Assembly: GCF_020520285.1 (NCBI RefSeq)
Contig: NZ_CP084742.1
Location: 5,567,501-5,631,500 of the forward strand
Length of the DNA: 64,000 nucleotides
Source of the DNA: Pseudomonas sp. L5B5
Lineage (GTDB): Bacteria > Pseudomonadota > Gammaproteobacteria > Pseudomonadales > Pseudomonadaceae
Reading direction: 5' to 3'
Shown: piece by piece, positions 1 through 9,053 of the stretch
Numbering within the stretch: position 1 is the stretch's first letter
Layout: each line of letters starts with the position of its first letter
The notes under the pieces: generated by a model
Seen by the model: only the letters and a program-made list of their open reading frames with translations
Told to the model about the DNA's origin: nothing
The model's database searches: none
Position numbers and translations under genes: made by a program

Positions 1-141
1 GCCGAGGGGGTGGAGTTCGAGCATTGCCTGAAGCTGCTGGAGAGCTGGGGGTGCGATACCGTGCAGGGTTACCTGATCAGCCGACCGCTGGCTACTGAAG
101 CCTTCGAACGCTGGCTGCTCAAGTCCCGGGTATCGAGCTGA
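1..141 (+). CDS. C-terminal end of an EAL-domain protein (partial)
   Basis: Only the last 46 codons are in the window; the frame is open from base 1 to the TGA at 139-141. The segment contains WGCDTVQGYLISRPL, which matches the end of EAL domains (G-x-D-x-x-Q-G-Y-x-x-x-R-P-L), the family of cyclic-di-GMP phosphodiesterases. The catalytic Glu and metal ligands lie outside the window, so activity and any N-terminal sensor or GGDEF domains cannot be judged. It converges on the next gene, which is on the opposite strand. Confidence 0.85.
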   Translation, partial: AEGVEFEHCLKLLESWGCDTVQGYLISRPLATEAFERWLLKSRVSS

Positions 142-177
142 AGGTCAGGGGGACTGGTTTTGCCGTTGCCCGGCGGA

Positions 178-609
178 TCAGCAGGTAGCGGCCTCGGCCT
201 TGGCCAGCAGGCTGTGCAGTTCGGGTTCGACCTGGTCTTCGGGGAGCCGGGCCATGACCTCGCGGATTGGCAGTGCGTAGCGCCGTTCGATGGCTATTTC
301 CGCCCAGTCCAGTTCATAGATCGCCATGATCCGCACATCCAGGTACGGCGATTCCGCCAGCAAGCGCTTCAGCAGCTCGATGGCTTGCGGGCCGCGCAGT
401 TCCCCCAGGGAGACGGCGCAACGTTGCTGCCAGTACTCGGGCTGATCCAGGAGCATTGCGTCAAGGCGCTGCCATTGCACTGGGGTAAAGGCCCGGAGCA
501 CGCCCTTGGCCACGTGCTCGGTGATGTACTCGTTCCAGTTGGCCGATTCGCTGTCGCCGATCCAGTGTTGCAGTTGTTCGAGCATGTCTTCGGGTGCTGC
601 GGTGTGCAT
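178..609 (-). CDS. Hypothetical protein with HEAT-like helical character
   Basis: A 143-residue soluble protein with no signal peptide or membrane segment. The start at 609 is preceded by GGAGAG six bases upstream; the reading frame is open further upstream, but that part overlaps the response regulator gene and has shadow-frame composition. The middle (QRCAVSLGELRGPQAIELLKRLL then YLDVRIMAIYELDW) resembles two short HEAT-type helical pairs, as found in some immunity or scaffold proteins. I do not recognise a named family. It stands alone between a convergent EAL gene and the response regulator on the same strand. Confidence 0.7.
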   Translation of the reverse strand: MHTAAPEDMLEQLQHWIGDSESANWNEYITEHVAKGVLRAFTPVQWQRLDAMLLDQPEYWQQRCAVSLGELRGPQAIELLKRLLAESPYLDVRIMAIYELDWAEIAIERRYALPIREVMARLPEDQVEPELHSLLAKAEAATC

Positions 610-671
610 GTTCTCTCCAGCACAGCCGCCTGGGCTGGGCGTCTGCGGTCTGTATGACAATTGACGGTTTT

Positions 672-1289
672 TCAGCCGTTCCCGGCGAATTTCACCGCTG
701 CCGCCGCCCGGGAGGGCACTTTGAGGGTGTGCAGCAGGGAGGACACGTGGATGCGCACCGTGAAGGGCGAGATGTCCAGCTCCCGGGCGATTTCCTTGTT
801 GGTCTTGCCCTGGGCGATCAGGCGCAGCACTTCCTGCTGGCGGGTGGTCAGCAAGCTGACCTCGGCGCAGGAGTCCAGGGGCAGCAACAGGCCGGACGGT
901 GCGTACTTGACCACCACCTCTCCCTGGCGGATGTCCAGGATCGCCTGGGCGATTTCTTCCGGGCAGATGTTCTTGCCGATGAAACCGTCGGCCCCGGCGG
1001 CCATGACTTCGCTGATCAGGTCCTGGTTGTCGACCATCGACACCACGATGATCGAGGTTCGGGGCAATTGCCGGCGCAACTCGGCAATCATGCCCACCGA
1101 GGTCAGTCCGGGAAAGCGCAGGTCCAGGATCAGCGAGTCCGGCTCCTCGCCGGTGCTGGCCAGGGCCTGCACGGCCGCCAGGTCGCCGGCTTCTTCGAGG
1201 ACCGCCTCGGGCAGCAGGCGCTGGACGGTGCGCAGCATGCCCTCGCGAAACAGGGGGTGGTCGTCGGCGACGATGATCCTGCATGTCAT
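672..1289 (-). CDS. NarL/LuxR-type response regulator
   Basis: A 205-residue regulator. An N-terminal receiver domain carries the acidic pair D9-D10, the phosphoacceptor D56 (in LILDLRFPG) and the conserved Lys in DGFIGKN. A C-terminal LuxR helix-turn-helix follows ([28 protein letters not shown]). The start at 1289 is chosen because AAGGAG lies nine bases upstream and [12 protein letters not shown] is a normal receiver start. It is transcribed away from a hybrid sensor kinase 140 bp off, so the two probably form one phosphorelay; the input is unknown. Confidence 0.9.
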   Translation of the reverse strand: MTCRIIVADDHPLFREGMLRTVQRLLPEAVLEEAGDLAAVQALASTGEEPDSLILDLRFPGLTSVGMIAELRRQLPRTSIIVVSMVDNQDLISEVMAAGADGFIGKNICPEEIAQAILDIRQGEVVVKYAPSGLLLPLDSCAEVSLLTTRQQEVLRLIAQGKTNKEIARELDISPFTVRIHVSSLLHTLKVPSRAAAAVKFAGNG

Positions 1290-1429
1290 GTTTGAAGCTC
1301 CTTGAAACATTCAGTCCTGAGGCCATGCTACCTTGGCGGGTCGGCACTGTACCTGCCCGCTGGTCGTGTCCGATACCGCGTATTGCCAGCAAGGCACCGT
1401 ATTGGTGTCCGGAACAAGGAGTTGCTTGC

Positions 1430-3088
1430 ATGAAAGTCGAAAAGGACAGTGAGCTCGACCAGGCCACGTTGCGCATCATCGTCGCCAGTTGTGCGCTGGT
1501 CTACGTGATCATCACCAGCTGCCTGCCGGGACAGGATTTCGACACCTACCTGCCGGTGATCATCTACATCATCGTCTTCACCCTGGTATCCATTGGCCTG
1601 CGCATGGCCATCGCCCGCTGGCCGGGGCATTACCCGGCCCGGCGAATCCTGGGGATGGTCTACGACTACACCGGCACCTGTTTCGGCCTGGTAATGGGCG
1701 GCGAAGGCGCCCTGCCCATCTATGCGGTGATGGTCTGGGTCAACCTGGGCAACGGCATGCGCTTCGGCTCGCGCTACCTGGCCATCGCCACCGTGCTGGC
1801 GCTGTTCGCGTTGTTCATGGTCTACCTGCTGACCCCGTACTGGCGAAGCCACCCCTACATGGTGCTGATGCTGATGGTCACCAGTACGGTGATCCCGATC
1901 TATGCCCATATCCTGCTCAAGCGCACCCGGCTCGCCTCCGAGCAGGCCATCGCCGCCAACCTGGAAAAGTCGCGCTTCCTGGCCCAGGCCAGCCACGACC
2001 TGCGCCAACCCATTCACTCCATCGGCCTGTTCACCGCCTGCCTGCGGGAAGCCAACCTGGGCCAGGACGAGCGGCGCCTGGTGGACAACATCGACCGTTC
2101 GCTGCTCAACGTGTCGCAGTTGTTCCGCTCCATCCTGGATCTCTACACCCTGGACAACGGGCGGGTGCAACCCAAGTTCGAAACCGTGCACCTGGGGCAG
2201 CTGTTGCGCGACCTGCTGCGCCAGAACGCCGAGGCGGCGCGCTGGGCCGGGGTAGAGTTGCGGTTGCGGCCCGGCAACCACTGGGTACGGACCGACCCCG
2301 GGCTGCTGACCACCATGGTGCAGAACATCCTGTCCAACTGTTTCAAGTACGCGCCGCAGGGGCCCGTGCTGATTGGCGTGCGCCGCCGTGGCCAGGGCCT
2401 GGCCATCGAGATCCATGACCGCGGACGAGGCATCGCCGAAGAGCACCTGCCGCGGATCTTCGAAGAGTTCTACCGGGTTCGCCAATTACGCGACAAGGAT
2501 GTCGAGGGCGTGGGCCTGGGGTTGTCCATCGTCAAGCGCCTGGGGCACCTAGTGGACCTGGAAGTGCGCTTGCGCTCGCGGGTTGGCCATGGCACCAGCG
2601 TGACTCTGTCGGGCCTGCAACCGGCCGCGCCGCAACAACTGCGGCGCCACGACGAGGCGTTGCAGAACGGCCTGCTGAGCGGGTTGCGGGTATGCCTGGT
2701 GGAGGATGACCGCAACGTGCTGCTGGCCACCTCGGCACTGCTGGAGCGCTGGGGCTGCGTGGTCCAGGCCGAGGCCTCGGCGGAGAATCTGCTCACCGAC
2801 TGCGACATCATCGTCGCCGACTATGACCTGGGCACCCGAGTCTCGGGCATCGAGTGCATCGACCACATCCGCCAGCAGCGGGGCTGGGAAGTGCCGGCGC
2901 TGATCATCACCGGCCACGACATCGAGAAGATCCATGCCGCCCTGCACGATCGCAACATCGCCATCCTGTCCAAGCCAGTGCGGCCGGTGGAGCTGCGCAG
3001 CACCTTGCGTGCCCTGCGCGAGACGCCAATGGCGTCCACTCACAGGGCCGCGGTGACAGAGGCCGCTACCAGGTCCGGCACGGGATGA
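1430..3088 (+). CDS. Membrane hybrid sensor histidine kinase with C-terminal receiver
   Basis: A 552-residue inner-membrane kinase. About five or six hydrophobic segments fill residues 15-180, followed by a HisKA box ASHDLRQPIHSIGLF (His near residue 189), an ATPase domain with N, G1 (DRGRGIAEEHL) and G2 (GVGLGLSIVKRL) boxes, and a receiver domain from about residue 418 with an Asp in VADYDLG. The H-box reads DLRQP, typical of a subgroup of Pseudomonas kinases. An in-frame extension to 1283 exists, but AAGGAG nine bases before the ATG at 1430 decides the start. Its partner is probably the divergent LuxR-type regulator. The 3' end overlaps the convergent lipoprotein gene by 23 bp. Confidence 0.9.
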   Translation: MKVEKDSELDQATLRIIVASCALVYVIITSCLPGQDFDTYLPVIIYIIVFTLVSIGLRMAIARWPGHYPARRILGMVYDYTGTCFGLVMGGEGALPIYAVMVWVNLGNGMRFGSRYLAIATVLALFALFMVYLLTPYWRSHPYMVLMLMVTSTVIPIYAHILLKRTRLASEQAIAANLEKSRFLAQASHDLRQPIHSIGLFTACLREANLGQDERRLVDNIDRSLLNVSQLFRSILDLYTLDNGRVQPKFETVHLGQLLRDLLRQNAEAARWAGVELRLRPGNHWVRTDPGLLTTMVQNILSNCFKYAPQGPVLIGVRRRGQGLAIEIHDRGRGIAEEHLPRIFEEFYRVRQLRDKDVEGVGLGLSIVKRLGHLVDLEVRLRSRVGHGTSVTLSGLQPAAPQQLRRHDEALQNGLLSGLRVCLVEDDRNVLLATSALLERWGCVVQAEASAENLLTDCDIIVADYDLGTRVSGIECIDHIRQQRGWEVPALIITGHDIEKIHAALHDRNIAILSKPVRPVELRSTLRALRETPMASTHRAAVTEAATRSGTG

Positions 3089-3713
3089 GCAGGGGGTAGT
3101 TGGTCATGGTCAGCTTCTTGTTGTCGCCACTGGCGAGTTCGACGAAGTCATCCAGCATGCCCGAGTACGAAGAGGTCGAACTGCGCTCGGTGTAGTAGTG
3201 GGTGGTCACCGGCCCGTAGTTGGTGTTGCTCTGGCCGGTGCCCACGTACTCGTTCCAGCGGCTGGTGCCGTACACCATGTCCTGACCCTGGACGAAGTAC
3301 CGGCCCGGTTGCAGGCCGGTGAACTGGAAGATGCCGTTGTCGTTGGTCCGGGTCACCCTGTGCACGGCCACGGCCTCGGGGAGCATGCTCACCGGTGCGC
3401 CTTCGGGCTGGGATGAGCGCAACTTGTGCCAGGCCTGCAAGTGCGGGGTGACCGGGTAGAGATAGATCTCGACGTTGCGGCTGCTCTCGATGCCATCGTT
3501 GCCGACGATGCAGAACTTGCCGGTGAGGGTTGCCGTGCCGGGTTGCAGGGCCGCGCGTGCGGCCTGGGTGTCGAAGGGGACGTCGGGGTATTGCACGGTG
3601 GGGATCTTTACCGGCGGGTATTCGTCCAGGGTTCGTCCCTGGCGCGGGGCACAGGCGCTCAGGGCACAGGCGAGCAGCACCGTACCGGAGACCATTAATA
3701 GGCGGGATTTCAT
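3066..3713 (-). CDS. Putative lipoprotein with prealbumin/carboxypeptidase-regulatory-like fold
   Basis: A 215-residue protein beginning with a lipoprotein signal peptide, MKSRLLMVSGTVLLACALSAC, with the lipobox LSAC placing the lipidated Cys at residue 21. The middle (NDNGIFQFTGLQPGRYFVQ) is characteristic of beta-sandwich carboxypeptidase-regulatory-like domains, so an extracytoplasmic binding or structural role is likely. The function is unknown. The 3' end overlaps the convergent sensor kinase. A second small lipoprotein gene lies upstream on the same strand. Confidence 0.8.
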   Translation of the reverse strand: MKSRLLMVSGTVLLACALSACAPRQGRTLDEYPPVKIPTVQYPDVPFDTQAARAALQPGTATLTGKFCIVGNDGIESSRNVEIYLYPVTPHLQAWHKLRSSQPEGAPVSMLPEAVAVHRVTRTNDNGIFQFTGLQPGRYFVQGQDMVYGTSRWNEYVGTGQSNTNYGPVTTHYYTERSSTSSYSGMLDDFVELASGDNKKLTMTNYPLLIPCRTW

Positions 3714-3809
3714 GACGTCGGGACCTTTGCAGGGAGTGGCGAGTTCGCGCAGCCCCGCCCTGCGTCGGGCAGGCGCGGTGGCTCGTCGCGGGTTACCGGG
3801 ATGGCCGCA

Positions 3810-4103
3810 TTATTCCTTGTTGCACTCGGCAGGCATGGAGACCAGGCCACCCATGCTTGCAAAGGCAATCATGCCGCCGGAGGGCAGCACGCAGTTGTAG
3901 CCACCGACGCTGGTGTTGGCGGTGAAGTAGGTCTGGGTATTGTCGTTACGCACGTTCGAGACGCTGGTCACGTTCTTGCCAATGGTGAGTTGGGCGCGGT
4001 TTTTCAGGTCGTCGTTGCTGGGCTTGGCAACGGCGCAGCCGGCGAGGGCCAGCACCAGGCCGCTGAGCAGGGTGATGGAGCGGATGTTGGAATGGAGTTT
4101 CAT
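3810..4103 (-). CDS. Small putative lipoprotein
   Basis: A 97-residue protein with a lipoprotein signal ending LALAGC (Cys near residue 23). The mature part contains two further Cys that could form a disulfide (YNCVLPSGG and PAECNKE). The start at 4103 has GGAAG ten bases upstream; a longer frame to 4259 lacks a signal peptide at its start and is not preferred. It probably sits in the outer membrane. The family is unrecognised, and it is transcribed in the same direction as the 215-residue lipoprotein 96 bp downstream. Confidence 0.75.
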   Translation of the reverse strand: MKLHSNIRSITLLSGLVLALAGCAVAKPSNDDLKNRAQLTIGKNVTSVSNVRNDNTQTYFTANTSVGGYNCVLPSGGMIAFASMGGLVSMPAECNKE

Positions 4104-4277
4104 GATGACGCTTCCTTGGTGTTGTTGTGTTTTCCACGGCGCAGCCGTCCCCCGCACCGCAGGACGGCAGTGTTGGTGGGAACGAGGTGGTTGGCCAAAA
4201 CTATAGCGCCGGGGGCGGGGAGGGTCGATTAGCACAGATGGGCTAATGTCCCTTTGCAATTACCCGAGTTGGCAGGG

Positions 4278-4574
4278 TCAATCGGCCAGTTGTTCCTGCA
4301 GGCGGCGGCCCAGCACATCCAGCAGGTCGCAGCCATCGCGCAGGGGAATGACGCACAGTTGGGCGAAGTCCTGGAGTAATTGCGGATTGCCCTCAAGGTT
4401 GTCCTGGCTGGCGATGCTCTCCAGCAATTGGGTAGCTGCGCGGATGCGATGGATGGCCGCCTCGTGCAGGGCATCCAGTGGGGCCTGGGTATCCACCAGC
4501 AGGGCGGGGATGTTGTAGTCGTTGCTGGTGAGGGGCATGAAGCGCCTTGGGGAGTGTGCGGTGTCGTCGTCCAT
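4278..4574 (-). CDS. Small hypothetical helical protein
   Basis: A 98-residue protein rich in Leu, Ala and Ile helices (LDALHEAAIHRIRAATQLLE). It resembles the short Pseudomonas-restricted proteins annotated DUF3077/DUF6124, but I cannot confirm this. The start is uncertain: ATG at 4574 gives the full product, while an internal ATG at 4538 (MPLTSND) has a better-placed AAGG. No signal peptide or membrane segment is visible. It is monocistronic, followed by the lipoprotein gene after 174 bp in which I see nothing definite. Confidence 0.6.
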   Translation of the reverse strand: MDDDTAHSPRRFMPLTSNDYNIPALLVDTQAPLDALHEAAIHRIRAATQLLESIASQDNLEGNPQLLQDFAQLCVIPLRDGCDLLDVLGRRLQEQLAD

Positions 4575-4680
4575 TGCCTGGGGCCTGCCCGGTGATCCTG
4601 CCGACCTTAAAGGCAGTGGGGCGCAGGGAACAAGGTGATGCTGTTCTCTGTGAGCTGTAGGACTTTTCAAAACCCACGGC

Positions 4681-4781
4681 TGTAGCCGTTGCCGAGACTG
4701 CGAGGCTGCGACAAGGCCCGCAGGGCCTACCTGTGTCTGCGTCCGCTGCGCGGCCGTACGCGGCCTGCGACAGCGGCTACA
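4681..4781. repeat. REPIN-like intergenic inverted repeat
   Basis: TGTAGCCGTTG at the left end is mirrored by CAGCGGCTACA at the right end, about 100 bp apart, with smaller GC-rich hairpins between them (GGCCCGCAGGGCC, CGCGGCCGTACGCGGCC). This is the pattern of a Pseudomonas palindromic intergenic element. It belongs to a different sequence family from the GTGG-headed array at 20.1-22.0 kb; a partial relative (TGTAGCCGCTGCCGAAGGCTGCG) lies near 44.4 kb. The gene-free stretch 4575-4918 holds this element and the gcd terminator. Confidence 0.55.
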
Positions 4782-4865
4782 CGAAGCGGCTCGGATCTGC
4801 CGGTTGTCTGAGCACGCTATCCAGCGTCGCGGCAGCCATTGCACGAAGGCGTGTGATGGCGGGCA

Positions 4866-4896
4866 CAAAAAAGGCGGCTACCCAAAGGTAGCCGCC
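4866..4896 (-). terminator. Rho-independent terminator of gcd
   Basis: A perfect 10-bp stem GGCGGCTACC/GGTAGCCGCC with a 4-base loop occupies 4873-4896. On the minus strand it is followed by six T (the A run at 4867-4872). It lies 22 bp beyond the gcd stop codon. Confidence 0.9.
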
Positions 4897-4918
4897 TGTT
4901 TCGAACCGCTGTCAGGGC

Positions 4919-7339
4919 TTATTCCGACAGTTTGTAGGCAATGATGTAGTCGCCCATCTTGGTGCCCAGGGAGCCGTGGCCACCCACGACCACCAGCACG
5001 TACTGCTTGCCATCCTTGCCGGTGTAGCTCATCGGCGTGGCCTGGCCGCCGGCCGGCAGGCGGGACTTCCACAGTTCCTTGCCGTTCTTCACGTCATAGC
5101 CGCGGATGTACTGGTCCAGGGTGCCGCTGAGGAAGCCCACGCCACCACCGGTGACCATGGAACCGCCCATGCTCGGCACGCCCATCGGCAGGCCGATCGG
5201 GATTGGCGAGCTGTCACGGCTGGTGCCGTTCTTGTGTTTCCACACCACCTTGTTGGTGGTCAGGTCGATGCCGGCCACGTAGCCCCAGGCCGGAGCCTGG
5301 CAAGGCACGCCGAGCGGCGACATGAACGGATGCATGATCACCGCATAAGGTGCACCGGCGTTGGGTTGCACGCCCGAGGTCTCGCTTTCGCGCTTGCTGT
5401 CGGCGGCCACTTCGGCACGTGGTACCAGCTTGGAAACGAAGGCCATGTAGTTCGGGCTGGTGAACAGCAACTGGCGGACCGGGTCCAGCGACACGCTGCC
5501 CCAGTTGAATACGCCGACGTTACCCGGATAGACCAGGCTGCCCTGCACCGATGGCGGGGTGTACTGGCCGTCGTAGCGCAGCTCCTTGAACTGGATGCGG
5601 CACAGCATCTGGTCGAACGGAGTGGCGCCCCACATGGCTTTTTCATCCAGTGGCGGGTTCAGCAGGTTCAGGTCCGAGCGAGCCTGGGTCGGCGCAGTGT
5701 GGTCGCCTTCGACCGCACCGGTCGGCGCCGGGATCTCGCGGATCGGCACGATCGGGGTGCCATCGCGACGGTCCAGCACGTACAGGCTGCCTTGCTTGGT
5801 TGGCTGGATCAGCGCCGGCTTGATGCCGTCCGCGGTCTTCATGTCCAGCAGGGTCGGCTGGCTGCCCACGTCCATGTCCCACAGGTCATGGTGGGTGAAC
5901 TGGTAGTTCCAGCGCAGCTTGCCGGTGTCGATATCCAGGGCCACGGTGCCGGCGCTGAATTTCTCGGCGCCCGCGCTGCGGTTGCCGCCCCATTGGTCGG
6001 GCATCTGGTTGCCCAGTGGCAGGTAGACCAGGCCCAGCTTCTCGTCGACGCTGGCCAGGGACCACATGTTCGGCGAGTTGCGGGTGTAGGTCTTGCCTTC
6101 AGGCAGCGGCGTGGTTTCGTCGGGGTTGCCCGAGTCCCAGTTCCAGACCAGGTGGCCGTCGTGCACGTCGAAGGCACGGATCACGCCGGACGGCTCGTTG
6201 GTCGACTCGTTGTCGGTGACATGGCCACCGATGATCACCAGGTTGCGAGTGATGGCCGCCGGCGAGGTGGAGTAGTAGCCGCCGGGAGTGAACGAGCCGA
6301 TGCCGGCCTTCAGGTCCACGGCGCCCTTGTTGCCGAAGTCTTCGCAGACCTTGCCGGTGTCGGCGTTGATGGCGATCAGGCGCGCATCGGCGGTCGGCAG
6401 GAACAGGCGACGCGGGCAGCTGGCGGTGATGGCCTGGCCGGCGGGGGACAGGGGCGCCGGACGGCTGATGGCGGTGGAATTCTGGTAGTTGGCTTCGTCG
6501 TAGTACGACACGCCACGGCACGTCATGTGCGCCCAGCCACGGAAGTCGTCGCCGTTGGGGCCTTGGATCTGCGGGTCGAAACGCCAGATTTCCTTGCCGG
6601 TGTCCGGGTCCAGTGCCAGCACCTTGCTGTGGGCGGTGCAGGCATAGAGCATGCCGTTGGCCTTGAGCGGGGTGTTCTGGTTGGTGATCTCCACCGGGTC
6701 CTTGGCGGTCGGCATGTCACCGGTGCGGATGCGCCAGGCTTCCTGCAGCTTGCCGATGTTGGCGGGAGTGATCTGCTTGAGCGGCGAGTAGCGATCGCCG
6801 AACTCGCTGCGGCCATAGGCCTGCCAGTCACCCTCGGGCATGGCCGGGGCGGTGCTGGTCATGTCCGCGCTGTCGCGGCCCAGGTCGCCGGAGATTTCCC
6901 CGGGGTTGGTGAACTGGCTACCGATGGCGGCGCCACCGGCCAGGACCACCGCCACGCTCAGGGCGGCGGTGCCCATGGGGGCGGGGCCGTCACGCAGCAG
7001 CGGGCGACGGAACCAGGGCAGCAGCAGGACCACGCCCAGGGCGAACCACAGCGACAGGCGCGGGACCAGTTGCCACCAGTCCAGGCCGACCTCCCACAGC
7101 GACCAGATGCTGCTGGCGAACAGCACCAGGGCATAAAGGCCCAGTGCCGCGCGTTTGCCGGCCAGCAGCAACAGGCCGGTGAGCGCCAGGCCGATACCGG
7201 CCAGGACGTAATACAGCGAGCCGCCGAGCATGCTCAGCTTGATCCCCCCGGCCAGCAAGGCCAGGCCCATTAGCAGCAGCAAGATCCCGAGCAGGCTTGG
7301 CAGCAAGCGGCTCGGGCTCGAAGCGCCCTCTGTGCTCAT
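4919..7339 (-). CDS. gcd: Membrane-bound PQQ-dependent glucose dehydrogenase
   Basis: An 806-residue quinoprotein oxidising glucose to gluconolactone in the periplasm and passing electrons to ubiquinone. The first 140 residues hold about five hydrophobic segments, as in Gcd; the rest is a PQQ beta-propeller, including motifs such as WAYGRSEFGDRYSPLKQITP and LPLGNQMPDQWGGNRS. The length fits the family (about 800). The start at 7339 has GGAG upstream and matches the short cytoplasmic N-terminus usual for Gcd; the frame extends to 7384 without a site. It lies just downstream of oprB on the same strand, a known association for glucose catabolism, and is followed by a strong terminator. Confidence 0.95.
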   Translation of the reverse strand: MSTEGASSPSRLLPSLLGILLLLMGLALLAGGIKLSMLGGSLYYVLAGIGLALTGLLLLAGKRAALGLYALVLFASSIWSLWEVGLDWWQLVPRLSLWFALGVVLLLPWFRRPLLRDGPAPMGTAALSVAVVLAGGAAIGSQFTNPGEISGDLGRDSADMTSTAPAMPEGDWQAYGRSEFGDRYSPLKQITPANIGKLQEAWRIRTGDMPTAKDPVEITNQNTPLKANGMLYACTAHSKVLALDPDTGKEIWRFDPQIQGPNGDDFRGWAHMTCRGVSYYDEANYQNSTAISRPAPLSPAGQAITASCPRRLFLPTADARLIAINADTGKVCEDFGNKGAVDLKAGIGSFTPGGYYSTSPAAITRNLVIIGGHVTDNESTNEPSGVIRAFDVHDGHLVWNWDSGNPDETTPLPEGKTYTRNSPNMWSLASVDEKLGLVYLPLGNQMPDQWGGNRSAGAEKFSAGTVALDIDTGKLRWNYQFTHHDLWDMDVGSQPTLLDMKTADGIKPALIQPTKQGSLYVLDRRDGTPIVPIREIPAPTGAVEGDHTAPTQARSDLNLLNPPLDEKAMWGATPFDQMLCRIQFKELRYDGQYTPPSVQGSLVYPGNVGVFNWGSVSLDPVRQLLFTSPNYMAFVSKLVPRAEVAADSKRESETSGVQPNAGAPYAVIMHPFMSPLGVPCQAPAWGYVAGIDLTTNKVVWKHKNGTSRDSSPIPIGLPMGVPSMGGSMVTGGGVGFLSGTLDQYIRGYDVKNGKELWKSRLPAGGQATPMSYTGKDGKQYVLVVVGGHGSLGTKMGDYIIAYKLSE

Positions 7340-7432
7340 AGTGTGGTTCTCCGTGACGTTAAGAATGTACCCGCGCATGTTCACTGTAGATGACGTTCAG
7401 GCGTGGGCTTGGTTCAGCAGGAAAGTGGGTGG

Positions 7433-7453
7433 CGCCGGCTTTTTTTGCCGGCG
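7433..7453 (-). terminator. Hairpin between oprB and gcd
   Basis: CGCCGGC-TTTTTTT-GCCGGCG forms a perfect 7-bp stem with a homopolymer loop, five bases beyond the oprB stop. There is no T tail on the minus strand, so it may attenuate or stabilise the oprB transcript rather than end it fully before gcd. Confidence 0.5.
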
Positions 7454-7457
7454 GGCC

Positions 7458-8837
7458 TCAGAACGAACTCTGCAGCTTGATGCCGCCGACCAGGGCGTTG
7501 TCCACCTGGTTCACCCCGCCGGGATGGCGGATGTATTGCAGGTTGGGACGCACGGTCAGCCAGTTGGCCAGGTGCACGCCGTAGTACAGCTCGGCGCTGT
7601 ACTCGGTGTCCTGGGGCGGCAGGTAGCCCGGGTTGTCGTAGTCGTACAGCGCGTGGGCCTGGTTGCTGGCCTGGGCGTTCTTGCGGTAGGCCGGGTTGAC
7701 GTGGACCCGGGCCAGGGCGAAGCCGATGTCATCCTTGGCGCGGGCATCGAACGGGCCCTTGTAGACCAGGCCGGCCTGCACGTAGTTGTCGATGGCGTTG
7801 GTCTTCTTGTCATGGGCGGTGACGTTGGCGAACAGGCCCAGGCCCCGGGACTGGTCGCTGGCCAGGCTGGTGACCTGCTGTTGCACGCCCAGCCACAGGC
7901 CATGCTTGCTCGAACTGCTGCGATAGGCCTCGCCGCTCAGGGCCGCGCTCTGGCCGTTGCCATCCTTGTAGACGTCGGTGGCCTTGGCGCTGCTGTAGTA
8001 GTAGCCGGCGCGGTATTCCCCGGGCAGGCCGTTGAGGCGCGGAGTCCATACCAGTTCCACGGGCAGCAGGGTGCCCTGGGTGCCGCTGCCGCTGAGCTTG
8101 AAGCCGTTGTCGCGGTCCAGGTTCGACGGGTTCTGTTCGTAGGCGCCGACCTGGGCATAAAGCTCGGGGGTGAGGTGGTACTTGATCCGCAGGGCCCATT
8201 GGCTGACGGGCCAGTTGTACCAGACGCTGCCGGCCCAGTTGCCCACCTGGGAGCCGCAGAACGCCAGGTTCTGGAAGTCGCAGGGGAAGCTGTTGAAGTC
8301 CTCGCCCTGGCCGAAGCGACCGGCCTTGATGTCGAGCTTCTGGTCGAAGAGCTTCTGCTGGTACCACATCTGGGTCAGGCGCCAGGTCTGCCCGCGACCC
8401 CAGACTTCCTGGGCCGAGGTGAAACCGCCAACCCGTGGATCGTTGATCCGGTCGTTGCTGATGTTCTCGCCATTGCGCTTGGTCACGGTCAGCTGGAATT
8501 CGGCGTCGTGCCAGCCGAGGATCTTTTGCAGGTCCAGGTGGCTGCCAAAGGCGAACTGGTCGCTGTAGCGCGCGGTGCGGTCATGGTCGTAGCCGCCGCG
8601 CAGATTGGCGCCCATCTCGCCGACGTAGTCGATCTTGAAGTCGTAGCCCTGGTCGGCCAGTTCCTTGCGGGTGCCGTTCCAGTCGCCGAGCATCCAGGGT
8701 GAGTCGCTGTCGAAGGCCGGCGCGGCCTGGGCGCAAGCGGCAAAACCCAGGGCGCTGAGCAGGCCCAGGGTCCTGGGCAGGGCGACGGGCAATAGGACAG
8801 CGCTGTCTTTGGCGCGCGAAGAGAAGGGCATAGGCAT
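7458..8837 (-). CDS. oprB: OprB-type carbohydrate-selective porin
   Basis: A 459-residue outer-membrane beta-barrel. The N-terminus has a positively charged start, a hydrophobic stretch (LPRTLGLLSALGFAACAQA) and a probable cleavage after AQAA. The mature region (DSPWMLGDWNGTRKELADQGYDFKIDY) is the OprB family signature and the final residue is Phe, as in outer-membrane porins. Two in-frame ATGs (8837, 8831) are possible starts and neither has a strong ribosome site. It probably takes up glucose and other monosaccharides feeding Gcd, encoded just downstream. Confidence 0.9.
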   Translation of the reverse strand: MPMPFSSRAKDSAVLLPVALPRTLGLLSALGFAACAQAAPAFDSDSPWMLGDWNGTRKELADQGYDFKIDYVGEMGANLRGGYDHDRTARYSDQFAFGSHLDLQKILGWHDAEFQLTVTKRNGENISNDRINDPRVGGFTSAQEVWGRGQTWRLTQMWYQQKLFDQKLDIKAGRFGQGEDFNSFPCDFQNLAFCGSQVGNWAGSVWYNWPVSQWALRIKYHLTPELYAQVGAYEQNPSNLDRDNGFKLSGSGTQGTLLPVELVWTPRLNGLPGEYRAGYYYSSAKATDVYKDGNGQSAALSGEAYRSSSSKHGLWLGVQQQVTSLASDQSRGLGLFANVTAHDKKTNAIDNYVQAGLVYKGPFDARAKDDIGFALARVHVNPAYRKNAQASNQAHALYDYDNPGYLPPQDTEYSAELYYGVHLANWLTVRPNLQYIRHPGGVNQVDNALVGGIKLQSSF

Positions 8838-9053
8838 ACGGGTAAGGTCTTTTTCTAGGAATAGGCAGAAACAAGGACAGGGCGCGAGGCCTGGATCGTT
8901 GCTGATCGAGGTGGCATGCCGCTGATTTCAAAAAGGAAAGATGAAGCGTTTCAGCTTCAGGTGGCGAAGGATAAAGCGCCCTCTCGTCAAGAGAAAGCGC
9001 TTTTATTGACATGAACCGTTTCGTATTCGGTAACAGTCAGCGCGCCGAGTCGT

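Noticed and set aside
4976..7273. 765-residue open frame opposite gcd
   Set aside because: It is the antisense shadow of a high-GC gene; composition (His, Gln, Gly, Ala) is not protein-like and gcd is certain.
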